Assembly (NCBI GenBank): GCA_949285075.1
Contig: CASDXF010000016.1
Coordinates: forward strand, 1-59,503
DNA from: an uncultured Bacteroides sp.
GTDB lineage: Bacteria > Bacteroidota > Bacteroidia > Bacteroidales > Bacteroidaceae
Direction: 5' to 3'
DNA: 59,503 bases
Shown: in pieces, positions 27,265-37,700 of the stretch
Position numbering within the stretch: the first letter of the stretch is position 1
Layout: every line of letters starts with the position of its first letter
The notes under the pieces: model-generated
The model's input: the letters and a program-made list of their open reading frames with translations, nothing else
What the model was told of the DNA's origin: nothing
Databases searched by the model: none
Translations under genes and position numbers: made by a program

Positions 27265-27600
27265 TTAACACTTTTATTCCGCACGAAAAAAGAGAGCCAT
27301 TAGCTGCTGAAAAGCACAAAACACCCCGCACCATTTGCCGAAAAGGGAGCTCTTCAGCCTTGCTTCCCCGTTTCCGAGAAGTAGGGCTGCGGCTCGCAAG
27401 AAATAGGGCCACGGCTCACGAGCGGTAAGGCCACGGCTCATGTCCACCTCCCCTTCCCAACAGCTTCCAGAAGGGACCTTTAGGTGTTTTCGCCCTCCAA
27501 ATAGGCGCTTTTCATGCTCTTTCCACACGTTTCGGCCGCCTAAAACGAAAATTTCAGCAGAACAGTTTCGAAGGAAAATCTTAAAAACAGACCATTTTCC
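27265..27600 (+). repeat. Long repeat element, partial copy c
   Basis: This matches the second two-thirds of the element at 43,713-44,237. It starts near ACTTTTATTCCGCACGAAAA and ends with the terminal motif AATCTTAAAAACAGACCATT (27,578-27,597). Its core holds three 22-bp units starting CGGCTCRC at 27,390, 27,412 and 27,434, all in the inverted orientation relative to the element ends. The left third appears missing or diverged. Confidence 0.75.
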
Positions 27601-27901
27601 GCAAAGAAACTCCCCCCCCGACTATTCCGCCTCAGTTAAGACTATTTATAGATACACAAAAAAGCGTGACAGGATACGTCGGGAAAACCGATCCAAACAA
27701 ATAGGATAAAATATGTTAATACAGAAAGAATTGAGAAATATATCTTTTTGAAAAGGGAAATAAACGAAAGCGTATCTTTTCAAGCGACATTTCCGTCAAA
27801 TTGCTTATCAAATGACCGTAATTAAGCCCTAATGTCACCCTAATCCATTATCAGAAAAGGCGATTCCGAGTGCGAGCTGATAAATGTTTGAACAAAATAA
27901 T
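27601..27901. other. AT-rich non-coding stretch
   Basis: I see no gene here. A short open frame at 27,440-27,709 overlaps the repeat element and has no protein-like features. The stretch ends at a likely promoter for the ABC module. Confidence 0.4.
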
Positions 27902-27932
27902 TTGCGTATAATTACAAACGTTTATAGTTTCG
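27902..27932 (+). promoter_or_regulatory. Possible promoter of the ABC module
   Basis: TTG at 27,902-27,904 and TAGTTTCG at 27,925-27,932 are 20 bp apart, one base off the TAnnTTTG consensus. The long leader of about 130 bp before the first gene is otherwise featureless. Confidence 0.4.
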
Positions 27933-28072
27933 CGGCGTTTTATTCCCAATAAAAATTAATAAGTCGTTAAAAGATGCTTTTAACGGGAGAAAAAGGGACA
28001 ACCTCTAGCAAAAATTATTGCATAGTTGAATTTGATACGTTTTATGATATATTAAACTGATTGATAAGTGTT

Positions 28073-28270
28073 ATGGGTGAATCAATTGTGAAGGTAGAGC
28101 ACCTCTCACATCGCTACAGTGTCCAATGGGCTATTCAGGACATTAATTTGGAGATAAAGAAAAAAGGAGTCTTTGGCTTATTAGGTTCAAACGGTGCGGG
28201 AAAGTCGACCACGATGAACATCATGTGTGGCGTGCTGAACCAGACGGAAGGTGAAGTCTATATAAAATAA
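28073..28270 (+). pseudogene. GldA-like ABC ATPase copy 1, N-terminal fragment
   Basis: Encodes MGESIVKVEHLSHRYSVQWAIQDINLEI, Walker A GSNGAGKST and ends at a TAA at 28,268-28,270. Compared with the intact copy at 31,383, where the protein continues VWINGVNLRENPVEAKK, this copy has a tandem duplication of ATAAA (28,262-28,271). Removing five bases restores the frame exactly (VYINGINLRENPVEAKK). The lesion is therefore a simple 5-bp slip. I chose the ATG at 28,073. A product this short has no Walker B and cannot act as an ATPase. Confidence 0.85.
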
Positions 28271-28281
28271 ACGGCATCAAC

Positions 28282-29016
28282 TTGCGGGAAAACCCTGTAG
28301 AGGCGAAAAAACATATCGGTTTCCTGCCCCAAAAGCCCCCTTTGTATTCTGACTTTACGGTAGATGAATATTTAGTCTACTGCGCGAGACTTCGCCACGT
28401 GGACGCGAAAAAAATCAGGGCCGCCGTGGACTACGCCAAAGAAAAATGCGGCATCACGCACTTCAGCAAACGACTAATCTGCAACTTATCCGGAGGATAC
28501 CAACAGCGTGTGGGCATAGCTCAGGCTATTGTACACAATCCCATGTTCGTCGTATTGGACGAGCCTACGAACGGGCTTGACCCTAATCAGATTGTCGAGA
28601 TACGGCAACTGATTAAAGAAATCGCCACGGACCACGCGGTCATGCTATCTACCCACATTCTTCCGGAGGTACAAGCCACTTGCGATGAAATCAACATGAT
28701 AGAACATGGGAACGTCGTGTTCTCGGGCACTATCCGCGACTTTAACAACTATATGGCACCAAGCACCTTTATCGCGATTTTCGAGAACCCGCCACAAGTG
28801 GAAGAGTTGAAGAATATAGCAAACGTGCTTAAAGTGGAGAAACTGACAGCTACCCGTTTCCGTTTCCATTTTGACGGAAACGACCACACGATGACACGAC
28901 GCGTAACCGAGATAGCCGTCGAGAAAGGATGGCGTCCCAGTGAAATCGTCCTTGAACGCGACTCGCTAGACACCGTATTCGCGCAATTGTCAGGGAAAGG
29001 CATCAAAATAGACTAA
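28282..29016 (+). pseudogene. GldA-like ABC ATPase copy 1, C-terminal fragment
   Basis: A 244-codon frame carrying the rest of the ATPase: Q-loop region GFLPQKPPLYSDFTV, signature LSGGYQQR, Walker B FVVLDEPTNGLDPNQI, H-loop STHILPEVQATC, and the C-terminal GldA-like extension. It has no Walker A of its own and its only early start is TTG at 28,282. The sequence remains well conserved, so the frameshift is probably recent, reversible, or bypassed. It is followed 21 bp later by permease copy 1, with which the second ATPase might also work. Confidence 0.85.
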
Positions 29017-29037
29017 TCATAAAATTCAAAAAAAAAC

Positions 29038-31332
29038 ATGAAGACTACCTATCAGATAGCCATTGCCGAACTTCGTTCTTTATTCTGTTCTCCAGTGGCG
29101 TGGCTCATATTAGTAATCTTTGCCGTGCAGGTGGGCGTAGCGTTCGGAGACGCTTTCGACCGTCAAGTCCAGTCGCAGGCGCTTGGCTACGGACTTTGGG
29201 ACGTGACCTCCTCGATATTCACCGGATGGATGGGAATCTTTCCCCGTTTCCTCAGCAATCTATACTTATATATTCCCTTGCTGACGATGGGGCTGATGAG
29301 CCGCGAGTATAGCAGCGGTTCCATCAAGCTGCTGTTTTCCTCACCGGTAACCAACAGCCAAATTATCTTCGGTAAATACTTATCTGTACTGATTTACAAT
29401 CTGGTACTGATACTACCTTTGATTCTCATAGGGATATTTTGCGCCATATTCATAAAAGACCCCGATCTCGGTCTCCTCTTCACAGGCATTCTGGGTATCT
29501 ATCTGTTGATTTGCGCTTATGGAGCCATCGGCCTATTCATGTCCAGCATAACCTCTTATCAGGTAGTGGCGGCCATAGGAACGCTAGCCATACTCGCGGC
29601 CCTGAACTACATCGGAGAGGTGGGGCAAAGCTACGCGTTCGTCCGCGACATCACTTACTGGTTGTCCATTTCCGGCCGCGCGTACGAGTTTATCAATGGA
29701 CTGATTTGCAGCGAAGACCTGCTTTACTTCTTGCTTATTATCGCCTTATTCCTCACGCTCTCCATTCTGAGACTCCGTGCGGGACGCAGCAAGGTCAGCG
29801 CGGGGAAAAGATGGAGCGTTTACGGTGCGGTAGTTGCCCTTATGCTGCTTATAGGCTATATATCGACACTGCCTTCGACTAAGATATATTATGACGCTAC
29901 GGCGACCAAAAGCAACACTTTGACTCAGGTAAGCCAAGACGTAATGAAGAAACTGGACGATGACTTAAAGATAACTACCTATGTCAACCTATTGGACGAC
30001 AATTATGGAATAGCCCTTCCAAGTCAGCTAAAGACCGACCACGAGCGGTTCGAACAATACATCCGTTTCAAGCCCGACATCAAGATGGATTATGTCTATT
30101 ACTACGCTGACGCAAACTCGGCACTGGATTTCCGTCTAGAAGGCTGTAAGACGACCGAGGAAAGAGCTCAGAAAATGGCCAACATCTTAAACCTTGATTT
30201 GAAGATGTTCCTTACCCCGGAGCAGATTAAAGAGAAGATAGACCTCTCTTCCGAAGGAAACCGCTTCGTGCGCATCGTGGAATATGGAGACGGACAAAAA
30301 AACATACTCCGCCTTTATAACGACAACGAAAAGCATCCTTCTGAAACGGAAATTTCTACCGCACTCAAGAGATTTGTCGTAAAGTCTCCGAAAGTGGCCT
30401 TCCTCACGGGACATGAGATGCGCAAGATTCATCAGGCGGGAGACCTTGACTATAACCAATTCGCGGAGAATCCTTATTTCCGTCATTCTTTAGTAAATCA
30501 AGGCTTTGATGTGGTAACGCTTTCATTGGAAGAGCAGGATATTCCCGAAGATATAGACATCGTGGTAATCGCGGAGATGAAAACTCCCTTTACAAACATT
30601 GAGAACGAACGGCTGAATAAGTACATTGACCGGGGAGGAAACCTGTTCATTTTGGGCGACATGCGCCGGCAAGACATCATGAACCCGATTACGGAAAAGT
30701 TCGGAGTGACTTTCTTGCCGGGCACTTTGGTAGAGACTAAGGAAAACGATTCGCCGGCGTTAATTATCGGAAAAATTACAGAAGAAGCCGCAAAGCGTTT
30801 CAAGCCATACGCTCGCCCATACGAATACGGATATGTAGTCACGATGCTCAACGCAACCGGTCTGGAGTTCGATTCCTCTAAAGGATTCGAAGCGTCACCA
30901 GTTATCGTAACGGATTCCTTATGCTGGAACGAGCTACAAACAACAGATTTCTTAGATGACATACCGCAACTGAATGCGGAAACAGGAGAAAGGCAAGGAG
31001 TATTCCCCACTATTCTCGCCTTAAACCGTAAAGTGGGAGATAAAGAACAGCGGATTGTAATAACGGGAGACGCCGACTGTGTAAGCAACGGCGAGCTAAG
31101 CCGTAACCGGAACGGATACGCCTCGACTAACTTTACGGTGATTACAGGAACCTTCAGATGGCTTTCTTACGATGAGTATCCATTAGACACCGAACGTCCC
31201 CGTCCACAAGACGACGCGGTGTACGTTGGGCGTGAAGCACGTAAGCTTGTCCGGTATGCGTGGTACGGAGGCATACCTCTTGTGTTGGCGGTCATAGGCA
31301 TTACTATTCAAGTACGCCGAAAGAGATGGTAG
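29038..31332 (+). CDS. Fused GldF/GldG-type ABC permease, copy 1
   Basis: A 764-aa inner-membrane protein joining two parts encoded separately in gliding Bacteroidetes. The N-terminal 250 residues form a six-helix ABC-2 permease (IAIAELRSLFCSPVAWLILVIFAVQ, YIPLLTMGLMSREYSSGSIKLLFSSPVTNSQIIFGKYLS), like GldF. The remainder is a GldG-type periplasmic auxiliary domain (TYVNLLDD, VAFLTGHEMRKI, DIVVIAEMKTPF) with a terminal helix (GIPLVLAVIGITIQVRRKRW). With the GldA-like ATPase it would make an exporter-type complex. Such systems also occur in non-gliding Bacteroidales, where the substrate is unknown. Its paralogue is at 32,337-34,658. Confidence 0.92.
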   Translation: MKTTYQIAIAELRSLFCSPVAWLILVIFAVQVGVAFGDAFDRQVQSQALGYGLWDVTSSIFTGWMGIFPRFLSNLYLYIPLLTMGLMSREYSSGSIKLLFSSPVTNSQIIFGKYLSVLIYNLVLILPLILIGIFCAIFIKDPDLGLLFTGILGIYLLICAYGAIGLFMSSITSYQVVAAIGTLAILAALNYIGEVGQSYAFVRDITYWLSISGRAYEFINGLICSEDLLYFLLIIALFLTLSILRLRAGRSKVSAGKRWSVYGAVVALMLLIGYISTLPSTKIYYDATATKSNTLTQVSQDVMKKLDDDLKITTYVNLLDDNYGIALPSQLKTDHERFEQYIRFKPDIKMDYVYYYADANSALDFRLEGCKTTEERAQKMANILNLDLKMFLTPEQIKEKIDLSSEGNRFVRIVEYGDGQKNILRLYNDNEKHPSETEISTALKRFVVKSPKVAFLTGHEMRKIHQAGDLDYNQFAENPYFRHSLVNQGFDVVTLSLEEQDIPEDIDIVVIAEMKTPFTNIENERLNKYIDRGGNLFILGDMRRQDIMNPITEKFGVTFLPGTLVETKENDSPALIIGKITEEAAKRFKPYARPYEYGYVVTMLNATGLEFDSSKGFEASPVIVTDSLCWNELQTTDFLDDIPQLNAETGERQGVFPTILALNRKVGDKEQRIVITGDADCVSNGELSRNRNGYASTNFTVITGTFRWLSYDEYPLDTERPRPQDDAVYVGREARKLVRYAWYGGIPLVLAVIGITIQVRRKRW

Positions 31333-31382
31333 TCCGCACGAAGGAGTATTTTAATAAAAACATGTAGAGAGTACAGTAAATC

Positions 31383-32306
31383 ATGGAAGAATTGATTGTT
31401 AAAGTAGAGCATCTTTCTCACCGCTACAGTGCAGATTGGGCCATTCGTGATATAAACTTAGAAGTAAAGAATAAGGGCGTTTTCGGTCTATTGGGTTCCA
31501 ACGGTGCCGGAAAGTCTACTACGATGAACATAATATGCGGCGTGTTGAACCAGACGGAAGGAAATGTGTGGATTAATGGCGTTAATCTGAGAGAAAACCC
31601 CGTGGAAGCCAAAAAGTTCATAGGTTTCCTGCCTCAACGTCCTCCCTTGTACTTGGACATGACCGTGGAGGAATACCTGACTTATTGCGCTGAACTTCGC
31701 CTGATAGACTCCGCCAGTGTCGGCAAGGCGGTAGAGCGTGCGATGGAGCGCTGCGGAGTGACGCACTTCCGCTCACGCCTCCTGCGCAACCTTTCCGGTG
31801 GATATCAACAACGCATCGGTATCGCTCAGGCTATTGTGCATCAGCCTAAGTTCGTAGTATTAGACGAGCCGACCAACGGACTGGACCCTAACCAGATTGT
31901 AGAAATCCGCAATTTAATAAAGGAGTTAGCAACCGACCACGCCGTCATGCTATCCACGCACATCTTGCCGGAGGTACAAGCTACATGCGACGAAATTCGT
32001 ATGATAGAGCACGGAAAGGTCGTTTTTTCGGGAACGATTGACGATTTTGATAATTATGTAGCCCCGACAACATTCTCCGTAACGCTAAGAAACGCACCGT
32101 CTAAAGAGCGACTGCAATCCATAGAAGGCATAACCGCTGTCGACGATTTGGGTGACGATCATTTCCGCTTCCATTTCGCAAACGTAAGCGATGTGACCGA
32201 AAAAATGATCGCGCTTAGCGTCGCTAATGGATGGCAATTAGAAGAAATTCAATTGGAACGCCTTTCGCTAGACAATATTTTCGCCCGCCTTTCCGGGAAG
32301 ATATAA
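31383..32306 (+). CDS. GldA-like ABC ATPase, copy 2 (intact)
   Basis: A 307-aa cytoplasmic ABC ATPase with Walker A GSNGAGKST, Q-loop GFLPQRPPL, signature LSGGYQQR, Walker B FVVLDEPTNGLDP, H-loop STHILPEVQ and a C-terminal extension of about 80 residues typical of GldA and other ABC-2 ATPases. It is nearly identical in layout to the frameshifted copy at 28,073-29,016, so it may power both permeases. Thirty base pairs separate it from permease copy 2. The family exports or works on envelope substrates; in gliding species GldA is required for motility, which is not implied here. Confidence 0.95.
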   Translation: MEELIVKVEHLSHRYSADWAIRDINLEVKNKGVFGLLGSNGAGKSTTMNIICGVLNQTEGNVWINGVNLRENPVEAKKFIGFLPQRPPLYLDMTVEEYLTYCAELRLIDSASVGKAVERAMERCGVTHFRSRLLRNLSGGYQQRIGIAQAIVHQPKFVVLDEPTNGLDPNQIVEIRNLIKELATDHAVMLSTHILPEVQATCDEIRMIEHGKVVFSGTIDDFDNYVAPTTFSVTLRNAPSKERLQSIEGITAVDDLGDDHFRFHFANVSDVTEKMIALSVANGWQLEEIQLERLSLDNIFARLSGKI

Positions 32307-32336
32307 ACAAAGTAAATAAAAATAAAGATAGAACTT

Positions 32337-34658
32337 ATGAAAACGATATGGAAAATAGCGAAGGCTGAACTAAACACTATCTTTTGTTCACCCATCGCAT
32401 GGTTAATCCTGATTATATTCGCATTTCAGGCCGGATTGACCTACTCGGATTTGATAGCTGACCAGTTAAGATATTTGGCGTTAAATTACCGTCCATATAA
32501 GCTAACGGCATCTTTACTGGTAGGATATAGCGGAGTATATTCTGACATGCAGAACAATCTGTATCTTTATATTCCTCTGTTAACGATGGGGCTAATGAGT
32601 AAAGAATACAGCAGTGGCTCTATAAAACTACTGTATTCATCCCCCATTACCAATACTCAGATTATTTTGGGCAAATATCTATCCATGTTGATATATGCCC
32701 TGATTCTGGTTGGAATATTATTCATCTTTTTTGTCTATACGGCATGCGTAGTAAAGAACTTCGATTATCCATTTGCGCTGACCGGCATTTTAGGAATATT
32801 CTTGTTGGTATGCGCTTATGCGGCTATTGGTTTATTCATGTCTACATTGACGGCATATCAAGTTGTCGCGGCGGTAGGCACTTTGACGATTCTGGCCGTT
32901 CTAAACTTCATGAATCAAATCGGACAAGACATTGACTTTGTTCGCGACTTGACTTATTGGCTCTCTTTAGCGGGCCGCTCGGATAATTTCCTACTTGGCA
33001 TGATTTGCAGCGAAGACGTGTTTTATTTCATCATTGTCATCATTTTGTTCCTTTCGCTTTCTATCCTGAAGTTAAAGTTTGAACGGACTAGCATAAGTGG
33101 CGTCAAAAAAACACTTCAGTATATAGCTACACTATGTATCGCCTTGTTAATTGGATACGTCACTTCCCGTCCCCAATTAATGGGATATTACGACGCCACA
33201 GCTACTAAAGCGAATACCTTGACCCCGGCAAGTCAGGAAGTCATGGGGAAATTAGAGGGCGATTTAACGCTTACTACCTTTGTCAATCTATTGGATGAGA
33301 ATTTCCATAAAGGAATGCCGAAAAACCGGAACTGGGAAATGGATAAGTTTGAAGACTACATCCGGTTCAAACCCGAAATTCAAATGGAATATATCTATTA
33401 TTATGACCACGTGGATAACCCCCGATTATATGAACGCTATCCGGGATTGACAGATAAGGAGATTGCGCAACGGCTGTGTGAGAACTATGACATAGATTTC
33501 GATATGTTCCTTTCTCCCGATGAGATGGAAAAGATAGAAAAAGAAAAAGGCATAGATCTTGAAGAAGAAGGCAATCGTTTCGTATATTTATTCGAGAGGG
33601 AAAACGGACAAAAAGCGTTCTTACGTATCTATGATGATATGCAACGTGATCCGTCTGAAGCCGAAATTTCATCAGCTTTAAAGACTATGGTGGAAAAGGC
33701 TCCGATGGTAGCCTTCGTTACAGGACACGGAGAACGAGATATATACAAGGGAGGAGAACGGGACTTCAGCGCATTCGCCAAGAATCTTACATTCCGCCAT
33801 TCCTTAATCAATCAGGGCTTTGGAGTAACCACGATAAACCTGAAGACAGATTCAGTAGCAAAGGATATAGCGCAAGATATAGACGTTTTAGTAATAGCTG
33901 ATGTGCGTGAGGAATATACAACAGAAGAAATAGCTAAATTACAACGATTTATAATGCGGGGAGGTGACATGCTTATCGCTTGCAAACCTCGCCGGCAATC
34001 GTTAATGAATCCATTAGTGGAAAATCTAGGAGTAAAGTTTATGCCGGGAGTTGTTGTTGAGAATAGAGAAGGTTACACTCCAAACCAACTCTTCCTTGAC
34101 CCTACAGAAGAAGCGACTAAGGAAAACAGAGCATATTATGCGATGTCCCGTTACGGTGAAAAGCTGTCAATGAACGGGGCGGTAGAAATCCAAGTAAGCG
34201 ACAGTTGCAAATTCGACAAAACCATACTGTTTGCGACTTCCTCGAAAGCGTGGAGCGAATTGCAAACAACGGACTTTGTTGACGGTAAACCGGAAGTGAA
34301 TATGGAAACGGGAGAAAAGAATGATTCGATTCCGTTAGTAGTGCGTTTGACACGCGATGTAAATGGCAAACATCAGCGCATCTATATCTGCGGAGATGCA
34401 GATTGCATGGCCAATAGTGAATTAACCACAAGCCGGAATGACATTCAAACTTCCAACTTTACATTAATTAGCGAGATATTTCGTGAGCTATCCAATAGTG
34501 AATTTCCAGTAGATGATAGCCGCCCCCATCCGGAAGATGATGAGATGTACATTGGTCAAGACGCTCTTTTATGGGTACGACTGATATTCATGGGACTTAT
34601 TCCCGTGGGATTGCTAGCCGGTTACGTTATAATGTGGTGGCGTCGCCGTAAGAAGTGA
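32337..34658 (+). CDS. Fused GldF/GldG-type ABC permease, copy 2
   Basis: A 773-aa paralogue of the protein at 29,038 with the same order: ABC-2 permease helices (IAKAELNTIFCSPIAWLILIIFAFQAG, YIPLLTMGLMSKEYSSGSIKLLYSSPITNTQIILGKYLS), then the GldG-type extracytoplasmic domain (TTFVNLLDENF, VAFVTGHGERDIYKGG, DVLVIADVREEYT), and a final helix (WVRLIFMGLIPVGLLAGYVIMWWRRRKK). Conservation with copy 1 is highest in the permease and lower in the GldG part, suggesting different ligands. The TonB-linked SusC gene starts 56 bp after its stop codon on the same strand without an obvious promoter or terminator between. Confidence 0.92.
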   Translation: MKTIWKIAKAELNTIFCSPIAWLILIIFAFQAGLTYSDLIADQLRYLALNYRPYKLTASLLVGYSGVYSDMQNNLYLYIPLLTMGLMSKEYSSGSIKLLYSSPITNTQIILGKYLSMLIYALILVGILFIFFVYTACVVKNFDYPFALTGILGIFLLVCAYAAIGLFMSTLTAYQVVAAVGTLTILAVLNFMNQIGQDIDFVRDLTYWLSLAGRSDNFLLGMICSEDVFYFIIVIILFLSLSILKLKFERTSISGVKKTLQYIATLCIALLIGYVTSRPQLMGYYDATATKANTLTPASQEVMGKLEGDLTLTTFVNLLDENFHKGMPKNRNWEMDKFEDYIRFKPEIQMEYIYYYDHVDNPRLYERYPGLTDKEIAQRLCENYDIDFDMFLSPDEMEKIEKEKGIDLEEEGNRFVYLFERENGQKAFLRIYDDMQRDPSEAEISSALKTMVEKAPMVAFVTGHGERDIYKGGERDFSAFAKNLTFRHSLINQGFGVTTINLKTDSVAKDIAQDIDVLVIADVREEYTTEEIAKLQRFIMRGGDMLIACKPRRQSLMNPLVENLGVKFMPGVVVENREGYTPNQLFLDPTEEATKENRAYYAMSRYGEKLSMNGAVEIQVSDSCKFDKTILFATSSKAWSELQTTDFVDGKPEVNMETGEKNDSIPLVVRLTRDVNGKHQRIYICGDADCMANSELTTSRNDIQTSNFTLISEIFRELSNSEFPVDDSRPHPEDDEMYIGQDALLWVRLIFMGLIPVGLLAGYVIMWWRRRKK

Positions 34659-34714
34659 AAACTATTCAATTTGTATATAACAAGACATATTTACAAGTAA
34701 GGTACATTTATGTT

Positions 34715-37700
34715 ATGAGAAAAAAACGTAGCATTTGCATGTTTTGTGTGATTGCAGTATGCTTAGCGCTGTGCATTTTGCCTATGAATGCGCAAACCAA
34801 AGTTACTGTAACTGTCAAGCAAAACAGTTATCGGGTGATTAAAGGAAAAGTTACTGATATGGATGGGCATTCTTTGCCCGGAGTAAATATATCGGTAAAA
34901 GATGTAGTGGGAGGAACTGTCAGTGATATTGACGGTAATTTTAAGATTAGCGCTCCGCGAGAAAATACCATACTTAAGTTTACCTATATTGGTATGGAAG
35001 ATTTAGAAGTAGAAGTGAAGGCCGAGCAAAAGCAGGAAATTCAGGTTCACATGAAGGAAAATACAAACGAAATCGATGAGGTTGTCGTTACGGGTTATGC
35101 GAATCTACGGAAAGAAAGCTTTACGGGAAACTCGATAACGGTGAAAAAAGATGAACTTCTGAAGGTCAACAAGACGAATGTTATCGCAGCTCTCCAAGCC
35201 TTTGACCCTTCTTTCCGCATCGCAGAAAATATTAACTTTGGTTCAGATCCGAACGCCTTACCAGATGTATCATTGCGAGGTAAGTCTTCGTTTGGAGCGG
35301 AACAAATTGGAGCCGATGGAAACGCTGTCGATGTGACAAATAAATCAGCTTTGAAGGATAACCCTAATCTGCCGACTTTCATAATGGATGGATTTGAGAT
35401 TAGCGTGACTAAACTTTACGATTTTGACCCATCACGCATAGAAAGCGTTACTATTCTTCGCGATGCTGCCGCCACAGCAATGTATGGTTCCCGTGCGGCA
35501 AACGGTGTGATAGTCATTACAACGGTAGCTCCAAAGCCGGGCAAATTAAATGTATCCTACAGCTTAACAGGAGAAATAGAAGCGCCGGATTTAAGTGACT
35601 ATAATCTGATGAATGCGGCCGAGAAGTTAGAGGCTGAACGTTTAGCGGGATGTTATGAAAGTGACCTGCCTTATACATGGGAACGCTTGCAACAAGAATA
35701 TACCAATAAGCTCTATAATGTTCGTAACGGAGTGGATACATATTGGTTGAGTAAGCCGCTGAGAACATCATTTAATACCCAGCATAGTTTATATGTAGAC
35801 GGTGGTACAGAGAAAGTACGTTTTGGAGCGGAAATGAATTTCAATAAGAACAACGGTGTAATGAAAGGATCCAAACGCGATGTCTGGGGAGTAGGAACCT
35901 ACATTGACTATCGGATAGGTAAGTTACAAGTACGTAACCATACGACTTATAGCGTGAACCATTCAGCGGAATCGCCCTACGGTTCGTTTTCCGACTATAC
36001 AAAACAATCACCTTACGATGTCTATTTAGACGAAAACGGCAAACCTTTACGCACATTGAGGCAATGGCACAATGAATCGCTTGATAATCGTTATAATCCT
36101 TTGTATGAGGCGACTCTGATGAATCGTGACGAATCTTCGTATGAAGAACTAATCAATAACTTGAGTGTACAGTGGAACATTATAGATGGGCTGTTATTTA
36201 AAAGCACATTAGGTATCACTCGCCAGTTTGAGTCGGGCAATCGTTTCTATGACCCTAATTCCATGAAAAACACGCAGCCGTTAAGTTCTACGAATCTATC
36301 TTCCGGCGAATTGCTGATAGAAGATGGTGATTCTTTCACTTGGGATTGGCAAGCATCTTTATCTTACAATCGTTTCATTAAGGAACATAACGTGAACGCT
36401 TCTTTAATTGTTAACATGAAGGAGGACCGTGCTAAAAGTACTTCTACCGAATATTGGGGATTTCCATCAGGAGCTTTGAGCTCACCCAATTATGCAAGGG
36501 AAGTACATGATAAGCCTGAGACTACAGAAGTACATAGTCGATTAATAGGTGTGACGGGACTGGTAAATTACAGTTTCCAAGATATTTATTTATTTGATGC
36601 CAGTCTCCGCCTAGACGGTTCGTCTCAATTTGGTTCCAACAAACGCTTCGCTCCTTTCTGGAGTTTAGGAGCCGGACTGAACTTACACAATTATCAAATT
36701 GTGAGAGATTTGGAATTTATCGACTTCTTGAAAGTCCGGGCAAGTTACGGACAAACCGGTAAAGTGAGCTTTTCTTCTTTCGAAGCCCGTACAACTTATC
36801 AAATACTGACAGACGAGTGGTACAAGACTGGCTACGGAGCGTCACTTTACGCATTAGGAAACGAGAACTTGAAGTGGGAAACCACAAACTCGCTCGATGT
36901 GGGTGCGGAAGTTCGCTTATGGAACGGGAAGTTCTACTTAAGAGGTAATTACTATAATAAACGGACTGTGAACCTTATTAATAACGTGACTATTCCCGCT
37001 CATACCGGATTCACCACTTACAAGAATAATATCGGCGAGATTGAGAATAGAGGATTCGAGTTGGACTTCCGCTCTGATATTCTGAACACCCGAGATTGGT
37101 ATGTGGCTGTTTTCGCTAATTTAGCCCATAACAGAAATAAGATTCTTAAGATTTCAGAAAGCATGAAAGCCTACAATGATAGGGTAGACGAATTCTTGAA
37201 TGATCCAAGCCAACGGTTTTCAACTACAACAGGAACAACTAGTTATAATAAATACGAAGAAGGCGGCTCGGAAAATTCTATCTGGGCGATGCGCTCATTG
37301 GGAATTGATCCAGCAACAGGGCAAGAACTGTATTTGACTGCCGACGGGAAAATAACCAATGTCTGGAACTCTGCTGATCAAGTGGTTGTAGGTACTAGGG
37401 AACCGGATGCTCAGGGAAGTTTCGGAATGAATGCCCGTTGGAAGAATTTTAGTTTGTATCTCACTTTCATGTATGAGTGGGGAGGACAGACTTACAACCA
37501 AACCTTAGCGGATAGGATTGAAAGTGTCGATGTCTATTCGGAAAATGCGGATGAACGTGTTCTGACAGACCGTTGGAAGCAACCGGGCGATGTGGCTTTC
37601 TTCAAAAAATTGACGGCCGGTAGCGACGTAGAAGCAACCCGTCCGACTTCACGCTTTGTACAGGACTATAATTGGCTTTCATTAAACTCGTTGACTTTAG

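Noticed and set aside
27440-27709. 89-codon frame in the long intergenic gap
   Set aside because: It overlaps the long repeat element and its terminal motif; no homologous frame is kept in the other copies.
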